A DNA stretch of 64,000 nt from Marinococcus luteus_A. GTDB taxonomy: Bacteria > Bacillota > Bacilli > Bacillales > Marinococcaceae. Numbering within the stretch: the first letter of the stretch is position 1; each line of letters starts with the position of its first letter. The notes beneath the pieces are model-generated. The model did not search any database. It was not told where the DNA came from and saw only the letters and a list, made by a program, of their open reading frames with translations. The translations under genes and the position numbers were made by a program. Location of the stretch: assembly GCF_034497705.1 (NCBI RefSeq), contig NZ_JAXRUV010000009.1:34416-98415 (forward strand), given 5' to 3'. This document shows, piece after piece, positions 1 to 7,588 of the stretch.

Positions 1-79
1 CGGTAAAAAACACGCCGAATGCTAAGAATAATAGAATAAGAACGATCGACACTTTTAAAACAGTCGTCATTTGTCTCAT
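1..79 (-). CDS. N-terminus of probable BCCT-family osmolyte transporter (partial)
   Basis: Only the first 26 codons lie in the window; the gene runs off the left edge. The reading starts MRQMTTVLKVS and goes straight into a hydrophobic helix ending GVFFT. The ATG at 77-79 is preceded by GGAGGAG (complement of 91-97) at an 11-base spacing, and a TATAAT-like -10 lies at 134-139 on this strand. A short N-terminus leading into a first helix that ends in GVFF fits betaine/choline/carnitine transporters (BCCT). The family call is mostly inference from context: it diverges from a carnitine-to-betaine operon with a GbsR-type regulator. Another small membrane transporter is possible. Confidence 0.45.
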   Translation of the reverse strand, partial: MRQMTTVLKVSIVLILLFLAFGVFFT

Positions 80-188
80 TATGTATGTACCTCCTCCATA
101 GTCTTTCCGCTGTAGTCGTTCACAACGTCCCTCATTATAGAGAAAGCCTCTTGAAAAGGAAAAACGCGTAAGCCCGCAAAAACCGCCT

Positions 189-222
189 TAAACTCTGTGC
201 AATTTTTATTGCACAGAGTTTA
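189..222. promoter_or_regulatory. Perfect 15-bp inverted repeat between divergent osmolyte genes
   Basis: The arms read TAAACTCTGTGCAAT and its exact reverse complement, separated by TTTT. No poly-T tract follows on either strand, so it is not a typical terminator. It lies between the divergent transporter and the gbsR-like operon, about 50 bases upstream of the transporter -10 (134-139). An operator for the GbsR-like regulator is a reasonable inference, but an RNA hairpin is not excluded. Confidence 0.5.
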
Positions 223-352
223 TAATTCATTATCTTAAATTTCCTTCCCTTTCCGCTGCCAACGACCCCTGCCTGCGTTTTTGCCTTTTTTTTGAAACAT
301 GATAAAGTTAGACGCGTGGAAAATAGAGAAAGCTTGATAAAGGGGGAGAGCC

Positions 353-928
353 ATGAGTGCCTCAGGGGATAACAGCCAGCTGCTTGAACAGTTGAATGAA
401 ACCGAACGGCAAATTGCCGACCGCATTTCCGACAATATGAATACGTTTGGCGTGTCATCGACGATCGGCCGGCTGCTCGGCATTATTTACATGAACCGCG
501 AGCCGATGACGCTCGACGACCTGGCTGAAGCGACCGGAATGAGCAAGACCCGGATGAGCCAGGTAATGCGCCAGATGATTTCGTTAAACATTGCCGAAAA
601 AGAGCATGTCAAAGGCAGCCGCAAGGAGCATTACAATGTGGAAAACGATTATGTGCAGACGTTTGTGTCCCTGTTTACAACAAACTGGCGGGAAGTGATC
701 AGCAAAAACCGGCAGTTTGCCAACAAGCTGCAGCGTGAAATCGATGAAATCGCCGCTGCGAGCGACGGTTCAGCTGAAGTAGACCAAAAAATTGCCGAGC
801 TCCGTAAAGAGCTCGACGAATGGGTCGCGTATTATAACTGGATCAACCGCCTCGTTGAATTTTTCGAAAGCGGAGATATTTTCGACGCCGTTCCAATAGA
901 GAGAAACAATAAAGGAGAAGATAACTAA
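353..928 (+). CDS. GbsR/MarR-type transcriptional regulator of osmolyte genes
   Basis: This 191-residue protein resembles the GbsR/OpcR group of MarR-like repressors, which control glycine-betaine synthesis and uptake genes in Bacilli and sense choline or related ligands. A winged helix-turn-helix is visible at about residues 52-75 (MTLDDLAEATGMSKTRMSQ), preceded by a helix with FGVSSTIGRLLGIIY, a GbsR-family hallmark, and followed by a long coiled helical segment (about 120-175). The ATG at 353 has a GGGGGAG ribosome site. The stop shares one base with the next start (TAATG at 925-929), implying translational coupling with the carnitine genes it probably controls. The ligand may be carnitine, dehydrocarnitine or betaine; this cannot be read from the sequence. 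Confidence 0.85.
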   Translation: MSASGDNSQLLEQLNETERQIADRISDNMNTFGVSSTIGRLLGIIYMNREPMTLDDLAEATGMSKTRMSQVMRQMISLNIAEKEHVKGSRKEHYNVENDYVQTFVSLFTTNWREVISKNRQFANKLQREIDEIAAASDGSAEVDQKIAELRKELDEWVAYYNWINRLVEFFESGDIFDAVPIERNNKGEDN

Positions 929-1809
929 TGGGCCAGAAAACAATTATTACAAGCGCCGTCACCGGTGCCGGAGAAACGACAGACAAAAGCCAGCATGTGC
1001 CGGTCACGCCGGAAGCTATCGCCCGTGACGCCATCGAAGCAGCCAAAGCAGGAGCCGCTGTTGCCCACATACACGTGCGCGACCCCAAAACAGGCGCGTA
1101 CAGTTTTGACCCCGCCCTCTTCCAGGAGGTGGTGGAACGCGTCCGCGAAAGCGACACCGACGTGGTGCTGAATCTTACAGCCGGAGGTGGCGGCGATTTT
1201 GTGCCTGACCAGAAACACCCTGCCATTGGCGGCGACGGTACATTTGTGCAGACGCCGGAGGAGCGCCATCTCCCGGTCGGAAAATTTCTTCCGGAAATAT
1301 GCACGCTAGACTGCGGAAGCCTCAACTTCGGCGATCAGGTGTATCTCGGCCCGGCCGGCTGGCTGCGTGAGCAGGCATCGCTGATCCAACAGAGCGGCGT
1401 GAAGGCGGAAATGGAGTGCTTTGATACCGGCCACGTCCGCTTTGCCAATCAGCTTGTGCGCGAAGGCCTCGTGGACGGCGACCCGCTCTATCAGTTCTGC
1501 CTAGGCATTCCGTGGGGCGCAGAAGCAGATGCGGAAACGATGCTTCACATGAGGCATCACCTGCCGGACGGCGCCAACTGGTCGGCGTTTGGCATCGGCC
1601 GCCTGCAGATCCCGATGGTCGCCCAGGCAGCCCTTCTTGGCGGCAATGTCCGCGTCGGCCTCGAGGACAATCTTTATCTCGAAAAAGGCGTGCTCGGCAC
1701 GAACGCCCAGCTCGTCGACAAAGCCGTGCAGCTGCTGCAGACGCTGAACGTAGAACCAATGACCCCGCAGGAAGCACGCGATACGCTCGGCCTGACGAAA
1801 CAATCTTAA
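928..1809 (+). CDS. BKACE-family beta-keto acid cleavage enzyme (3-dehydrocarnitine cleavage)
   Basis: A 293-residue DUF849/BKACE protein. The family is a zinc-dependent TIM barrel that transfers the acetyl part of a beta-keto acid to acetyl-CoA, giving acetoacetate and a new acyl-CoA. Seen here: the TSAVTGAGET start, an AHIHVRDP strand with two candidate metal-binding histidines (about residues 47-50), a LNLTAGGGGD loop, an EMECFDTGH segment and a VRVGLEDNLYLEKG C-terminal motif. In the known Pseudomonas carnitine route the equivalent enzyme (CdhC) converts 3-dehydrocarnitine plus acetyl-CoA into betainyl-CoA plus acetoacetate. The carnitine-dehydrogenase-like gene directly downstream makes that substrate the best inference. 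Start overlaps the regulator stop by one base. Confidence 0.87.
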   Translation: MGQKTIITSAVTGAGETTDKSQHVPVTPEAIARDAIEAAKAGAAVAHIHVRDPKTGAYSFDPALFQEVVERVRESDTDVVLNLTAGGGGDFVPDQKHPAIGGDGTFVQTPEERHLPVGKFLPEICTLDCGSLNFGDQVYLGPAGWLREQASLIQQSGVKAEMECFDTGHVRFANQLVREGLVDGDPLYQFCLGIPWGAEADAETMLHMRHHLPDGANWSAFGIGRLQIPMVAQAALLGGNVRVGLEDNLYLEKGVLGTNAQLVDKAVQLLQTLNVEPMTPQEARDTLGLTKQS

Positions 1810-1826
1810 ATTTTTAGGAGGACCTC

Positions 1827-2798
1827 ATGAATCCAACAACCACTACTATTGCCGTTATTGGAACCGGCGTGATCGGAAACGGCTGGATCGCCCGTTTCCT
1901 CGCGCACGGCTTTCACGTCATTGCCTGTGATCCGGCGGACGGCGCCGAAGAAAAAACACGCAGCACTGTCACATCGCTTTGGCCGAAGCTGAAGGAAAAC
2001 GGCATGCACGACGATGCCTCCACCGATAAGCTTACATTTACGACTGACATTTCAGACGCTGTGTCAGACGCTGCCCTTATTCAGGAAAATGTGCCTGAAC
2101 GCGAAGACATTAAACGAAGCGTGCTCGCTCAGATTGATGCACTCGCCCCGGCCGAAAGTATCATCGCTTCGAGCACGTCGGGCTACAAGCCGACGACGCT
2201 TCAGACCGACTGCACCCGCCATCCGGAGCGCGTCATTGTTGCCCACCCGTTTCACCCCGTCTACCTGCTTCCGCTTGTGGAGCTTTCCGGCGGGGAACAG
2301 ACGACAAGGACCGAAATGGAGCGCGCACAGGCGATATATGAGCTTGCCGGCATGAAGCCGCTAGTGATGAAGGGCGAGGTGGACGGCCATATTGCCGACC
2401 GCCTGATGGAAGCCCTCTGGCGCGAAGCCCTTCATATTGTGAACGACGGCCACGCCACCACCGAAGAAGTCGACAAAGCGATCGTCTACGGCGCCGGTCT
2501 CCGCTGGGCGCTCATGGGTCCGTTTTTAACCTTTCACCTGGCCGGCGGGGATAAAGGCATGACCCACATGCTCGAGCAGTTCGGTCCGGCCCTGAAAGCG
2601 CCTTGGACTAAGCTGGAAGCCCCGGAGCTCACTTCTGAATTGAGCGAAAAAGTGATCGAAGGCACAAAGGAACAGTCCGGGGACAAAAGCGTCGCCGAGC
2701 TTGAAGAACGCCGCGATGAATTTCTTTTAAAGCTGATGAACCTGCTGCACGATGGCAGCTACTGGCCGGCAGAAAAGGTGCACAGCCATGACAGATAA
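1827..2798 (+). CDS. lcdH: L-carnitine 3-dehydrogenase
   Basis: A 323-residue member of the 3-hydroxyacyl-CoA dehydrogenase superfamily. An N-terminal Rossmann motif IGTGVIGNGW (about residues 10-19) binds NAD, followed by ACDPADGAEEK at the end of strand two. The central segment SIIASSTSGYKP and HPFHPVYLLPLVEL is typical of L-carnitine dehydrogenases rather than fatty-acid enzymes. The C-terminal helical domain begins near residue 190. It should oxidise L-carnitine to 3-dehydrocarnitine, the substrate of the preceding BKACE enzyme. A TAGGAGG ribosome site lies 6-8 bases before the ATG. The last 11 bases overlap the downstream thioesterase, a fusion-prone arrangement: some carnitine dehydrogenases carry a C-terminal thioesterase domain. 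Confidence 0.85.
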   Translation: MNPTTTTIAVIGTGVIGNGWIARFLAHGFHVIACDPADGAEEKTRSTVTSLWPKLKENGMHDDASTDKLTFTTDISDAVSDAALIQENVPEREDIKRSVLAQIDALAPAESIIASSTSGYKPTTLQTDCTRHPERVIVAHPFHPVYLLPLVELSGGEQTTRTEMERAQAIYELAGMKPLVMKGEVDGHIADRLMEALWREALHIVNDGHATTEEVDKAIVYGAGLRWALMGPFLTFHLAGGDKGMTHMLEQFGPALKAPWTKLEAPELTSELSEKVIEGTKEQSGDKSVAELEERRDEFLLKLMNLLHDGSYWPAEKVHSHDR

Positions 2799-3258
2799 CC
2801 ACATAGTCTGGAACGGCCGCGTGGAAAGGGAATGGGTGGACTATAACAGGCATATGAACGATGCCGCTTACGCTTTGGTTTTCAGCCGGGCGCTCGATGC
2901 GCTGCTTGAAGACGCAGGCCTGACCGCCCGCTTTATCGAACGGGAGCAGTACACCGTATTTACCCTCGAAACCCACCTGATGTATCTGGCGGAGGCCCAC
3001 CAGGATCAGCCGCTCGCCGTATCAGCGGTAATTCTCGACCAGGACGCCAAGCGGCTGCACCTGTGGCTTGAGATGCAGAACGACAAGAACGGGACAATCG
3101 CCACGAGCGAACAGATGGTCATGGGGATGGATCAGGCCGCCGGACGGCCCGCCCCATTTCCAGAAACGCTTCAGCAGGGCTTTGCCAAAGTTCCGGTCCT
3201 CTCTCCAAAGAACTGGCCGGCTAAAGCCGGGCGTTCGATTGGAATTAAACGTAAATAA
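2788..3258 (+). CDS. Hotdog-fold thioesterase, probable betainyl-CoA thioesterase
   Basis: A 156-residue 4HBT-like single hotdog protein. The start at 2788 was chosen because AAAAGGTG sits 7 bases before it and the protein then begins MTDNHIVWNGRVE; the longer upstream ORF has no ribosome site. The motif WVDYNRHMND (about residues 16-25) matches the catalytic D-Y-N-x-H region of betainyl-CoA and acyl-CoA thioesterases, followed by a long helix. Its role would be hydrolysis of betainyl-CoA to glycine betaine and CoA, the final step of carnitine conversion. It overlaps the dehydrogenase gene by 11 bases and is last in the operon, ahead of a strong terminator. Confidence 0.8.
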   Translation: MTDNHIVWNGRVEREWVDYNRHMNDAAYALVFSRALDALLEDAGLTARFIEREQYTVFTLETHLMYLAEAHQDQPLAVSAVILDQDAKRLHLWLEMQNDKNGTIATSEQMVMGMDQAAGRPAPFPETLQQGFAKVPVLSPKNWPAKAGRSIGIKRK

Positions 3259-3264
3259 TGCAGC

Positions 3265-3306
3265 ATCAGCTGGTACTCTCCGAGGGAGTGCCGGCTGATT
3301 TTTTAT
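3265..3306 (+). terminator. Rho-independent terminator of the carnitine operon
   Basis: ATCAGCTGGTACTC pairs with GAGTGCCGGCTGAT across a short loop, with two wobble or mismatch positions, and is followed by TTTTTTAT. It starts 7 bases after the thioesterase stop codon. Confidence 0.85.
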
Positions 3307-3379
3307 ACCAATGAATTTTTAGCTTAACAAAAGGCGTCGGCAGGAATAGGCACGTAGAGAGAAGAAAGGAGTGGCACCG

Positions 3380-4270
3380 ATGCCTGTATGGAGAACCTAC
3401 CTGTTGACCTCACTATTGCGCGCGTTTCAAATACGGCTGCGCCGATATTCACCAACCCACATTACCCCGCCCACGGCAGATGCCGTCCGCACAGACTCCT
3501 ATATGGTGGAAACGGCTGCCGGCACCACACCCGTACACATTTATTATCCCGAAGCAGCTGAAGGAAAAGCTCTGCCGGTGTTTGTGAATCTGCACGGCGG
3601 CGGCTTTTTCATGGGAAGCTACGCTGATGATGAAGGCTGGGGCCGCTATGTAGCCGAGCTTACGCCCTGTGTGGTCGTAAATATTGATTACCACCTGGCT
3701 CCGCGCAGCCGGTTTCCATTTTCTTTGTTTGAGATCCGGGACGTGATCGCATGGCTGCACACCCATGAGGATTGGCTCGGCCTGAATATGGAACGCTTTG
3801 CCCTCGGCGGACACAGCGCTGGCGGCAACATTGCAGCATCGACGCTGCTGCTTTTGCGCGACACCGGGGCGCCAATGCCCGCAGTTCAAATTTTGGATTC
3901 GCCGATTCTTGACCTTGCGACCGATCCCCGCGAAAAAGCATCCTTCCCCGGAGCGATTCCCATTTTTGTGGCGGATCTGTTCACGGCAAGCTATCTCGAA
4001 ACGGGTCAGAGCGCTGCGCACCCGTATATTTCCCCGCTCCGTGCGGAATCGCTCAAAGGCCTGCCGCCGACGCTCGTATTCACGCCGGAATACGACTCCC
4101 TCGCCCGGGAGGCATTCCGGTACGCGGAGCGCTTGAAGCAGGAAGGCGTGCCGGTGGAGTATCAAATGTTTCCAAAAACCATTCACGCGTTCACCCATGT
4201 CGGACGAAAAAGCACCGCAAAAAAAGCGTGGAGACTTGTCGTCTCCACGCTTCAGGCCCGCCTGCTGTAG
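3380..4270 (+). CDS. Alpha/beta hydrolase, hormone-sensitive-lipase-type esterase
   Basis: A 296-residue family IV carboxylesterase. The oxyanion-hole motif HGGGFFMGS and nucleophile elbow GHSAGGN (Ser of GxSxGG) are visible; a C-terminal acid lies near PEYDSLA and the catalytic His is in KTIHAFTH. The ATG at 3380 was preferred over the in-frame GTG at 3371 because AAAGGAG ends right at that GTG and would be 8 bases from the ATG. It has no signal peptide and should act in the cytoplasm on short acyl esters; the substrate is not identifiable. It is a single gene with its own terminator hairpins, the last overlapping the stop codon. Confidence 0.85.
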   Translation: MPVWRTYLLTSLLRAFQIRLRRYSPTHITPPTADAVRTDSYMVETAAGTTPVHIYYPEAAEGKALPVFVNLHGGGFFMGSYADDEGWGRYVAELTPCVVVNIDYHLAPRSRFPFSLFEIRDVIAWLHTHEDWLGLNMERFALGGHSAGGNIAASTLLLLRDTGAPMPAVQILDSPILDLATDPREKASFPGAIPIFVADLFTASYLETGQSAAHPYISPLRAESLKGLPPTLVFTPEYDSLAREAFRYAERLKQEGVPVEYQMFPKTIHAFTHVGRKSTAKKAWRLVVSTLQARLL

Positions 4271-4280
4271 GCGGGCTTTC
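4256..4280 (+). terminator. Terminator overlapping the esterase stop codon
   Basis: GCCCGCCT and AGGCGGGC form a perfect 8-bp stem with a 5-base loop that contains part of the TAG stop, followed by TTTC. A second hairpin (GTGGAGAC/GTCTCCAC) lies just upstream inside the coding sequence. Confidence 0.7.
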
Positions 4281-4283
4281 ATA

Positions 4284-4664
4284 TTACTCTTCTGGATGCG
4301 CCGGCTGCTGGTCGAGAATTTCCTTCAGCACCCAGGCGTGATTTCGTTTTACGTCCTCTGACGAAAACACGAGCGTCACATCCTTGTCCTGCATCCGTAC
4401 AATTTCTTTCAGGCGCTGCAATTCTTCGCGTTTGAGCTCATCCTGCTCAAGCTCTGCCTTGTACGCCTCTTTGAAGCTTTCGAACTTTTTCGGTTCGTCC
4501 TCAAGCGCCTTCTGCAGCTCCTTCGACGGGGCAACGCCATCCACCCATTCATGAATATCGGCACGCACCTCTTCGACTTCATTCGGCCATTCCTTCTCGA
4601 CGAAAATCCGGTAGCCGTCGTCTGTATCTGCTTTCTTATGGAGCCGTTTGCAGTATATTGGCAT
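4284..4664 (-). CDS. DUF488 (YeaO-like) family protein
   Basis: A 126-residue DUF488-family protein of unknown biochemical role. The start at 4664 (MPIYCKRLHKK) has AAGG about 9 bases upstream; longer in-frame starts lack a site. Family features visible are the YCKRLHKKADTDDGYRIFVEKEWP opening, conserved basic residues, the WVDGVAPSKEL segment and the VTLVFSSEDVKRNHAWVL segment near the C-terminus. It is rich in charged residues and lacks membrane segments. Convergent with the esterase, with which it shares the terminator region. Confidence 0.75.
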   Translation of the reverse strand: MPIYCKRLHKKADTDDGYRIFVEKEWPNEVEEVRADIHEWVDGVAPSKELQKALEDEPKKFESFKEAYKAELEQDELKREELQRLKEIVRMQDKDVTLVFSSEDVKRNHAWVLKEILDQQPAHPEE

Positions 4665-4797
4665 TGGTATCATCCTTCTTCTGCATAGTTTAAATCTCTC
4701 TTCTCCGCTCTTTCCTTTCCCGGAAGGCGGGCAAACGTGCAAGCGAAAAAATCGGTACATTTAAAATAAGTTTTTATTTCTATTAATATTCAAAATA

Positions 4798-4824
4798 TTG
4801 ATTGGCCTTTGATACTATTATAGT
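4798..4824 (+). promoter_or_regulatory. Candidate promoter of the toxin mRNA
   Basis: A TTGATT (4798-4803) is followed by overlapping -10-like hexamers in TACTATTATAGT (4813-4824). The spacing is 15-17 bases depending on the -10 chosen. It sits just upstream of the structured 5' region of the small toxin gene. Confidence 0.4.
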
Positions 4825-4837
4825 AACAGCATGCTGT

Positions 4838-4991
4838 AACTCAAAGGTGGTCGGCGCTCCCTCGCGAAAGGGGGGGATGCCGTGATGCTAATAGACGCCG
4901 TAACCGTTGCCGCTTCCGTTTTAACAGCGATCTACGCCAGCGTGATGTTAGCAGACTATTTTAAGCAAAAAAAATAAACCACCTTTGAGTT
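4838..4991. repeat. 14-bp perfect long-range inverted repeat bracketing the toxin ORF
   Basis: AACTCAAAGGTGGT at 4838-4851 is exactly complementary to 4978-4991. The arms are separated by the whole toxin reading frame, so the transcript can close end to end. This is typical of type I toxin mRNAs, whose translation is held off by 5'-3' pairing. Confidence 0.8.
4885..4977 (+). CDS. Small hydrophobic peptide, holin-like/Fst-like type I toxin
   Basis: A 30-codon gene, reading MLIDAVTVAASVLT then AIYASVMLADYFKQKK: one hydrophobic helix followed by a short basic tail, the layout of type I toxins of the holin-like and Fst groups. A strong AAAGGGGGG ribosome site lies 6-8 bases before the ATG. A three-codon frame (ATG CCG TGA, 4877-4885) overlaps the start by one base, and GTG at 4882 is an alternative start. 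The mRNA 5' region (4838-4851) is an exact complement of the 3' region (4978-4991), and an antisense RNA promoter faces it. Toxicity and membrane targeting are inferred from these features, not shown. Confidence 0.65.
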   Translation: MLIDAVTVAASVLTAIYASVMLADYFKQKK

Positions 4992-5016
4992 TACGCGGCT
5001 CATGTGGTTTATTTTT
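4969..5016. terminator. Bidirectional terminator shared by toxin mRNA and antisense RNA
   Basis: AAAAATAAACCAC (to 4982) pairs with GTGGTTTATTTTT (from 5004). The plus strand is followed by T-rich sequence and the minus strand by eight T. Confidence 0.75.
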
Positions 5017-5058
5017 CCTCTAGGCCGACCCCTTTGAAGGGTCAGTACTGCTGTTGGC

Positions 5059-5088
5059 GGTCCGTGTGTCGAGCACGGACCTTTTTTT
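5059..5088 (+). terminator. Hairpin with T7 tail downstream of the toxin locus
   Basis: GGTCCGTG and CACGGACC form an 8-bp stem with a 7-base loop, followed by seven T. On the plus strand it is a second terminator behind the toxin; on the minus strand it would be the 5' hairpin of the antisense RNA. Confidence 0.7.
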
Positions 5089-5158
5089 GTTAAATGAATT
5101 ATACCACAGGCGCGCGAAGCTATTCAAGTTCCTTCAGCTTTGACGCTCAGAGTTAAGT

Positions 5159-5947
5159 TTATTCATACAACTCCGGCACACGGCTGTCAAAAACGGGCAC
5201 GTTTTTGCGGACTTCTGCCACATTGGAAAGATCCAGGGTTTCCCGGAGCGTTTCCTCGCGGTCCACGCTCCCCTTCTGCAGCAAGTTGCCCCACGGATCG
5301 ATAAAGGCCGAGGAGCCGGCGAATGTAATGCCATCGTACGAGCCCGGACGGTTGCAGGTCACGACATACATCTGGTTTTCCACCGCCCGCGCCACACTCA
5401 GCACGTCCCAGTGACTCCGGCGGCTGTCCGGCCATTCCGCCGGAATAAACAGAAGCTCACACCCCTGCAGAGCAAGACTTCGGATAATTTCCGGAAAACG
5501 AAGATCGTAGCAGATCACTACTCCCATTTTGACGCCCCCCAGCTCAAATACTTTCACCGGCTCGCGGCCGCCGCTTAAATACGCCGGCTCGTTCAGCATC
5601 GGCACGAGATGCATTTTGTCATACTCGTATATGACCTCTCCCCTGTTATCTATCACAATGGCCCGGTTATACACCTTCCTGTTTTCTTTTACCGCAATCG
5701 ACCCGCCCATGATATGCACCTGATAATGTACCGCAGCATTTTGCAGAAATCGAATCGTTTCACTGTCCGCGGGGTCCTCTGCGATCTCCCCGAGCTCCGG
5801 CAGCGTATACGCCGTTGTCCACATTTCCGGAAGCATAAGCAGATCCACCTCGCCAAGCTCCTGCTCCCTGAGCCACCTGCGTACCTTTTCCCGGTTCAAC
5901 TCCGGCTCTCCCGCCACAATGTCCATTTGATATACCGCAATATTCAT
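5159..5947 (-). CDS. Nitrilase-superfamily carbon-nitrogen hydrolase (omega-amidase-like)
   Basis: A 262-residue cytoplasmic hydrolase with the full nitrilase-superfamily triad: Glu41 in MLPEMW, Lys111 in YDKMHL and Cys146 in VVICYDLRFPE. Length and motif spacing match the YafV/MtnU-like group, whose members act as omega-amidases on alpha-ketoglutaramate or alpha-keto-gamma-methylthiobutyramate, for instance in methionine salvage. No methionine-salvage genes are adjacent, so the substrate stays open. The ATG at 5947 follows GGAGGAGGAAAACG, a strong ribosome site. It is transcribed alone, ending towards the toxin-antitoxin locus. Confidence 0.85.
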   Translation of the reverse strand: MNIAVYQMDIVAGEPELNREKVRRWLREQELGEVDLLMLPEMWTTAYTLPELGEIAEDPADSETIRFLQNAAVHYQVHIMGGSIAVKENRKVYNRAIVIDNRGEVIYEYDKMHLVPMLNEPAYLSGGREPVKVFELGGVKMGVVICYDLRFPEIIRSLALQGCELLFIPAEWPDSRRSHWDVLSVARAVENQMYVVTCNRPGSYDGITFAGSSAFIDPWGNLLQKGSVDREETLRETLDLSNVAEVRKNVPVFDSRVPELYE

Positions 5948-6116
5948 CGTTTTCCTCCTCCTGTATATGTATTCTATTACGTTTTAATATACCACCGGGC
6001 GCTGACGGAGAAACAGAGCCTATTTTCCGGTACTCATTTCATTTCCCGTCCGGAACCTTTATGCTTAACTGTAGCGGAAATTATACAAATGCTTAAAAAA
6101 GAAAGCGGGTGATACA

Positions 6117-7556
6117 ATGCTTCATATGCTGTTTCGCATGATGCCGGCTCCTGTAAAACGGCTGATCAGCATGTCCTCCCGTCAGCGCTGGCACGAAACG
6201 CGCGCCAGCCTGTGGGTGCTGCCGGCTATTTATATTATTATCGCTTCTCTTTTATCTATTCTTTCGTTTTGGATCGAATTCAGCCTCCGGCCCGGATGGA
6301 CACTTTTGTCAGCATTCACGACGGAGTACTCGCTCACTCAGACGATGTACAGCACTATGCTGTCCGGGGTGCTTACGCTCAACGCGTTCACCTTTAACTC
6401 GATGCTGATGGTGCTTACGAATATGTCGAACCAGTTCACGCCGCGGGTGCTGATCAACTTTATTTCCAACCGGCGCACCCAGCACGCGATCGGTATCTTT
6501 AACCTCTGTTTTTTCTATCTGCTGATCGTATTTTTCTTTTTGGATTCCTCCATCAGCCAGTACACGGTTTTTCCGATTGCAGGTGTGCTCATGACGGCCT
6601 TTTCGGTGCTGAACTTTATTTTATTTATTAATCACGCTACCAAATGGATGCAGCCGCCAAGCATTACGACAGACATGAAAAAACAGTCCGAGGAACGGAT
6701 TTTAAACACGCTCTACTACGATCTTGAAAAATACCGGGCCGACAACCCGGATCACCTCAGCCTTTCCTATCTGCCGCAGGAGAAGCAGAACCAGGCAACA
6801 AAGGTGGCCTGCGAAACGTCCGGCTACCTGCAGATTATCGATTTTGGCAAGCTGATCCAGGAAGCACAAAAGGACGGCCTCGTGATTCAGCTGCACTGCA
6901 GTATCGGCGATTTTCTTCTTCCGGATCTTACCTTTTTTTCCTACTGGACGACCGAGGGCACCACTGTGGACGAAGTGGATGAGCAGAAATACCGCCGTAT
7001 GCTGTTTCTCGGTGACCGGCAGAACGAAATTCAGGACCTCGGATTCGGGGTTCAGAAGCTGAAGGACATTGCGGTAAAAGCAATAGCCAACGATGAACCC
7101 GGCACGCTGAAGGACACGCTGTATCAGCTGATTGACCTGCTGCTTTCCATTGCCAAAGTGACCTCGTTCACCCCGTATTTGTCCGATGGGGAAAACACGC
7201 TACGTGTCGTCATGAAGCAGGAATATTTCGACGATTACCTGTATACAGCATTTGGGCACATCAGTGTTTATGTGAAAAACGACCCCGTCCTCACCAATAT
7301 GCTGCTTGAAACGCTCGTGCTGCTCGCCCGCTCGCTTCCGGAGGATAAAAAACAAATCTGCTGGAGCTATGGCCAGGTGGTTGCGCAGTCGTTCGCGGAA
7401 AAATTCGCCTATGAATTCGAACAGCGCTCCTTTTACAGCCACCTGCGGACGCTTTCGATCGAAGCCCGTGACCCGAAGACGTTCCAGCAGCTGGTGCAGG
7501 ACTTCATTGAAAAAGGGACGCTGCCAAAGACTTACGGTGAGAACAAAGGCTCCTAA
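6117..7556 (+). CDS. DUF2254 family membrane protein
   Basis: A 479-residue predicted membrane protein. The first 180 residues hold about four hydrophobic helices: near 37-57, 85-115 with LSGVLTLNAFTFNSMLMVL, 125-150, and 155-170. The remaining two thirds are soluble. The layout and the RHETRASLWVLPAI-like start match DUF2254, a family of unknown function found across bacteria. A GCGGGTGAT ribosome site precedes the ATG. The soluble region has two long helical parts without recognisable catalytic motifs. The gap to the downstream cupin gene is only 32 bases with no clear terminator, so co-transcription is possible. Confidence 0.75.
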   Translation: MLHMLFRMMPAPVKRLISMSSRQRWHETRASLWVLPAIYIIIASLLSILSFWIEFSLRPGWTLLSAFTTEYSLTQTMYSTMLSGVLTLNAFTFNSMLMVLTNMSNQFTPRVLINFISNRRTQHAIGIFNLCFFYLLIVFFFLDSSISQYTVFPIAGVLMTAFSVLNFILFINHATKWMQPPSITTDMKKQSEERILNTLYYDLEKYRADNPDHLSLSYLPQEKQNQATKVACETSGYLQIIDFGKLIQEAQKDGLVIQLHCSIGDFLLPDLTFFSYWTTEGTTVDEVDEQKYRRMLFLGDRQNEIQDLGFGVQKLKDIAVKAIANDEPGTLKDTLYQLIDLLLSIAKVTSFTPYLSDGENTLRVVMKQEYFDDYLYTAFGHISVYVKNDPVLTNMLLETLVLLARSLPEDKKQICWSYGQVVAQSFAEKFAYEFEQRSFYSHLRTLSIEARDPKTFQQLVQDFIEKGTLPKTYGENKGS

Positions 7557-7588
7557 AAAGAGCCCAGCTTATATAAGGAGGTGTTTTT

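Larger units (their letters stand above)
4965..5091 (-). ncRNA. Candidate antisense antitoxin RNA convergent with the toxin mRNA
   Basis: On the minus strand a TTGAAT (complement of 5122-5127), an 18-base spacer and a TATAAT (5098-5103) would start an RNA of about 125 nt near 5091. It would fold a GGTCCGTG/CACGGACC hairpin, then GACCC/GGGTC, and end at the GTGGTTTATT hairpin with a run of eight T. That last hairpin (4969-5016) is also the toxin terminator, so the two RNAs overlap by about 50 nt at their 3' ends. This is the layout of the Enterococcus par (Fst) locus. A short imperfect direct repeat (TGGTCGGCGCTCC near 4847, TGTTGGCGGTCC near 5052) could give a second contact. Confidence 0.55.
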
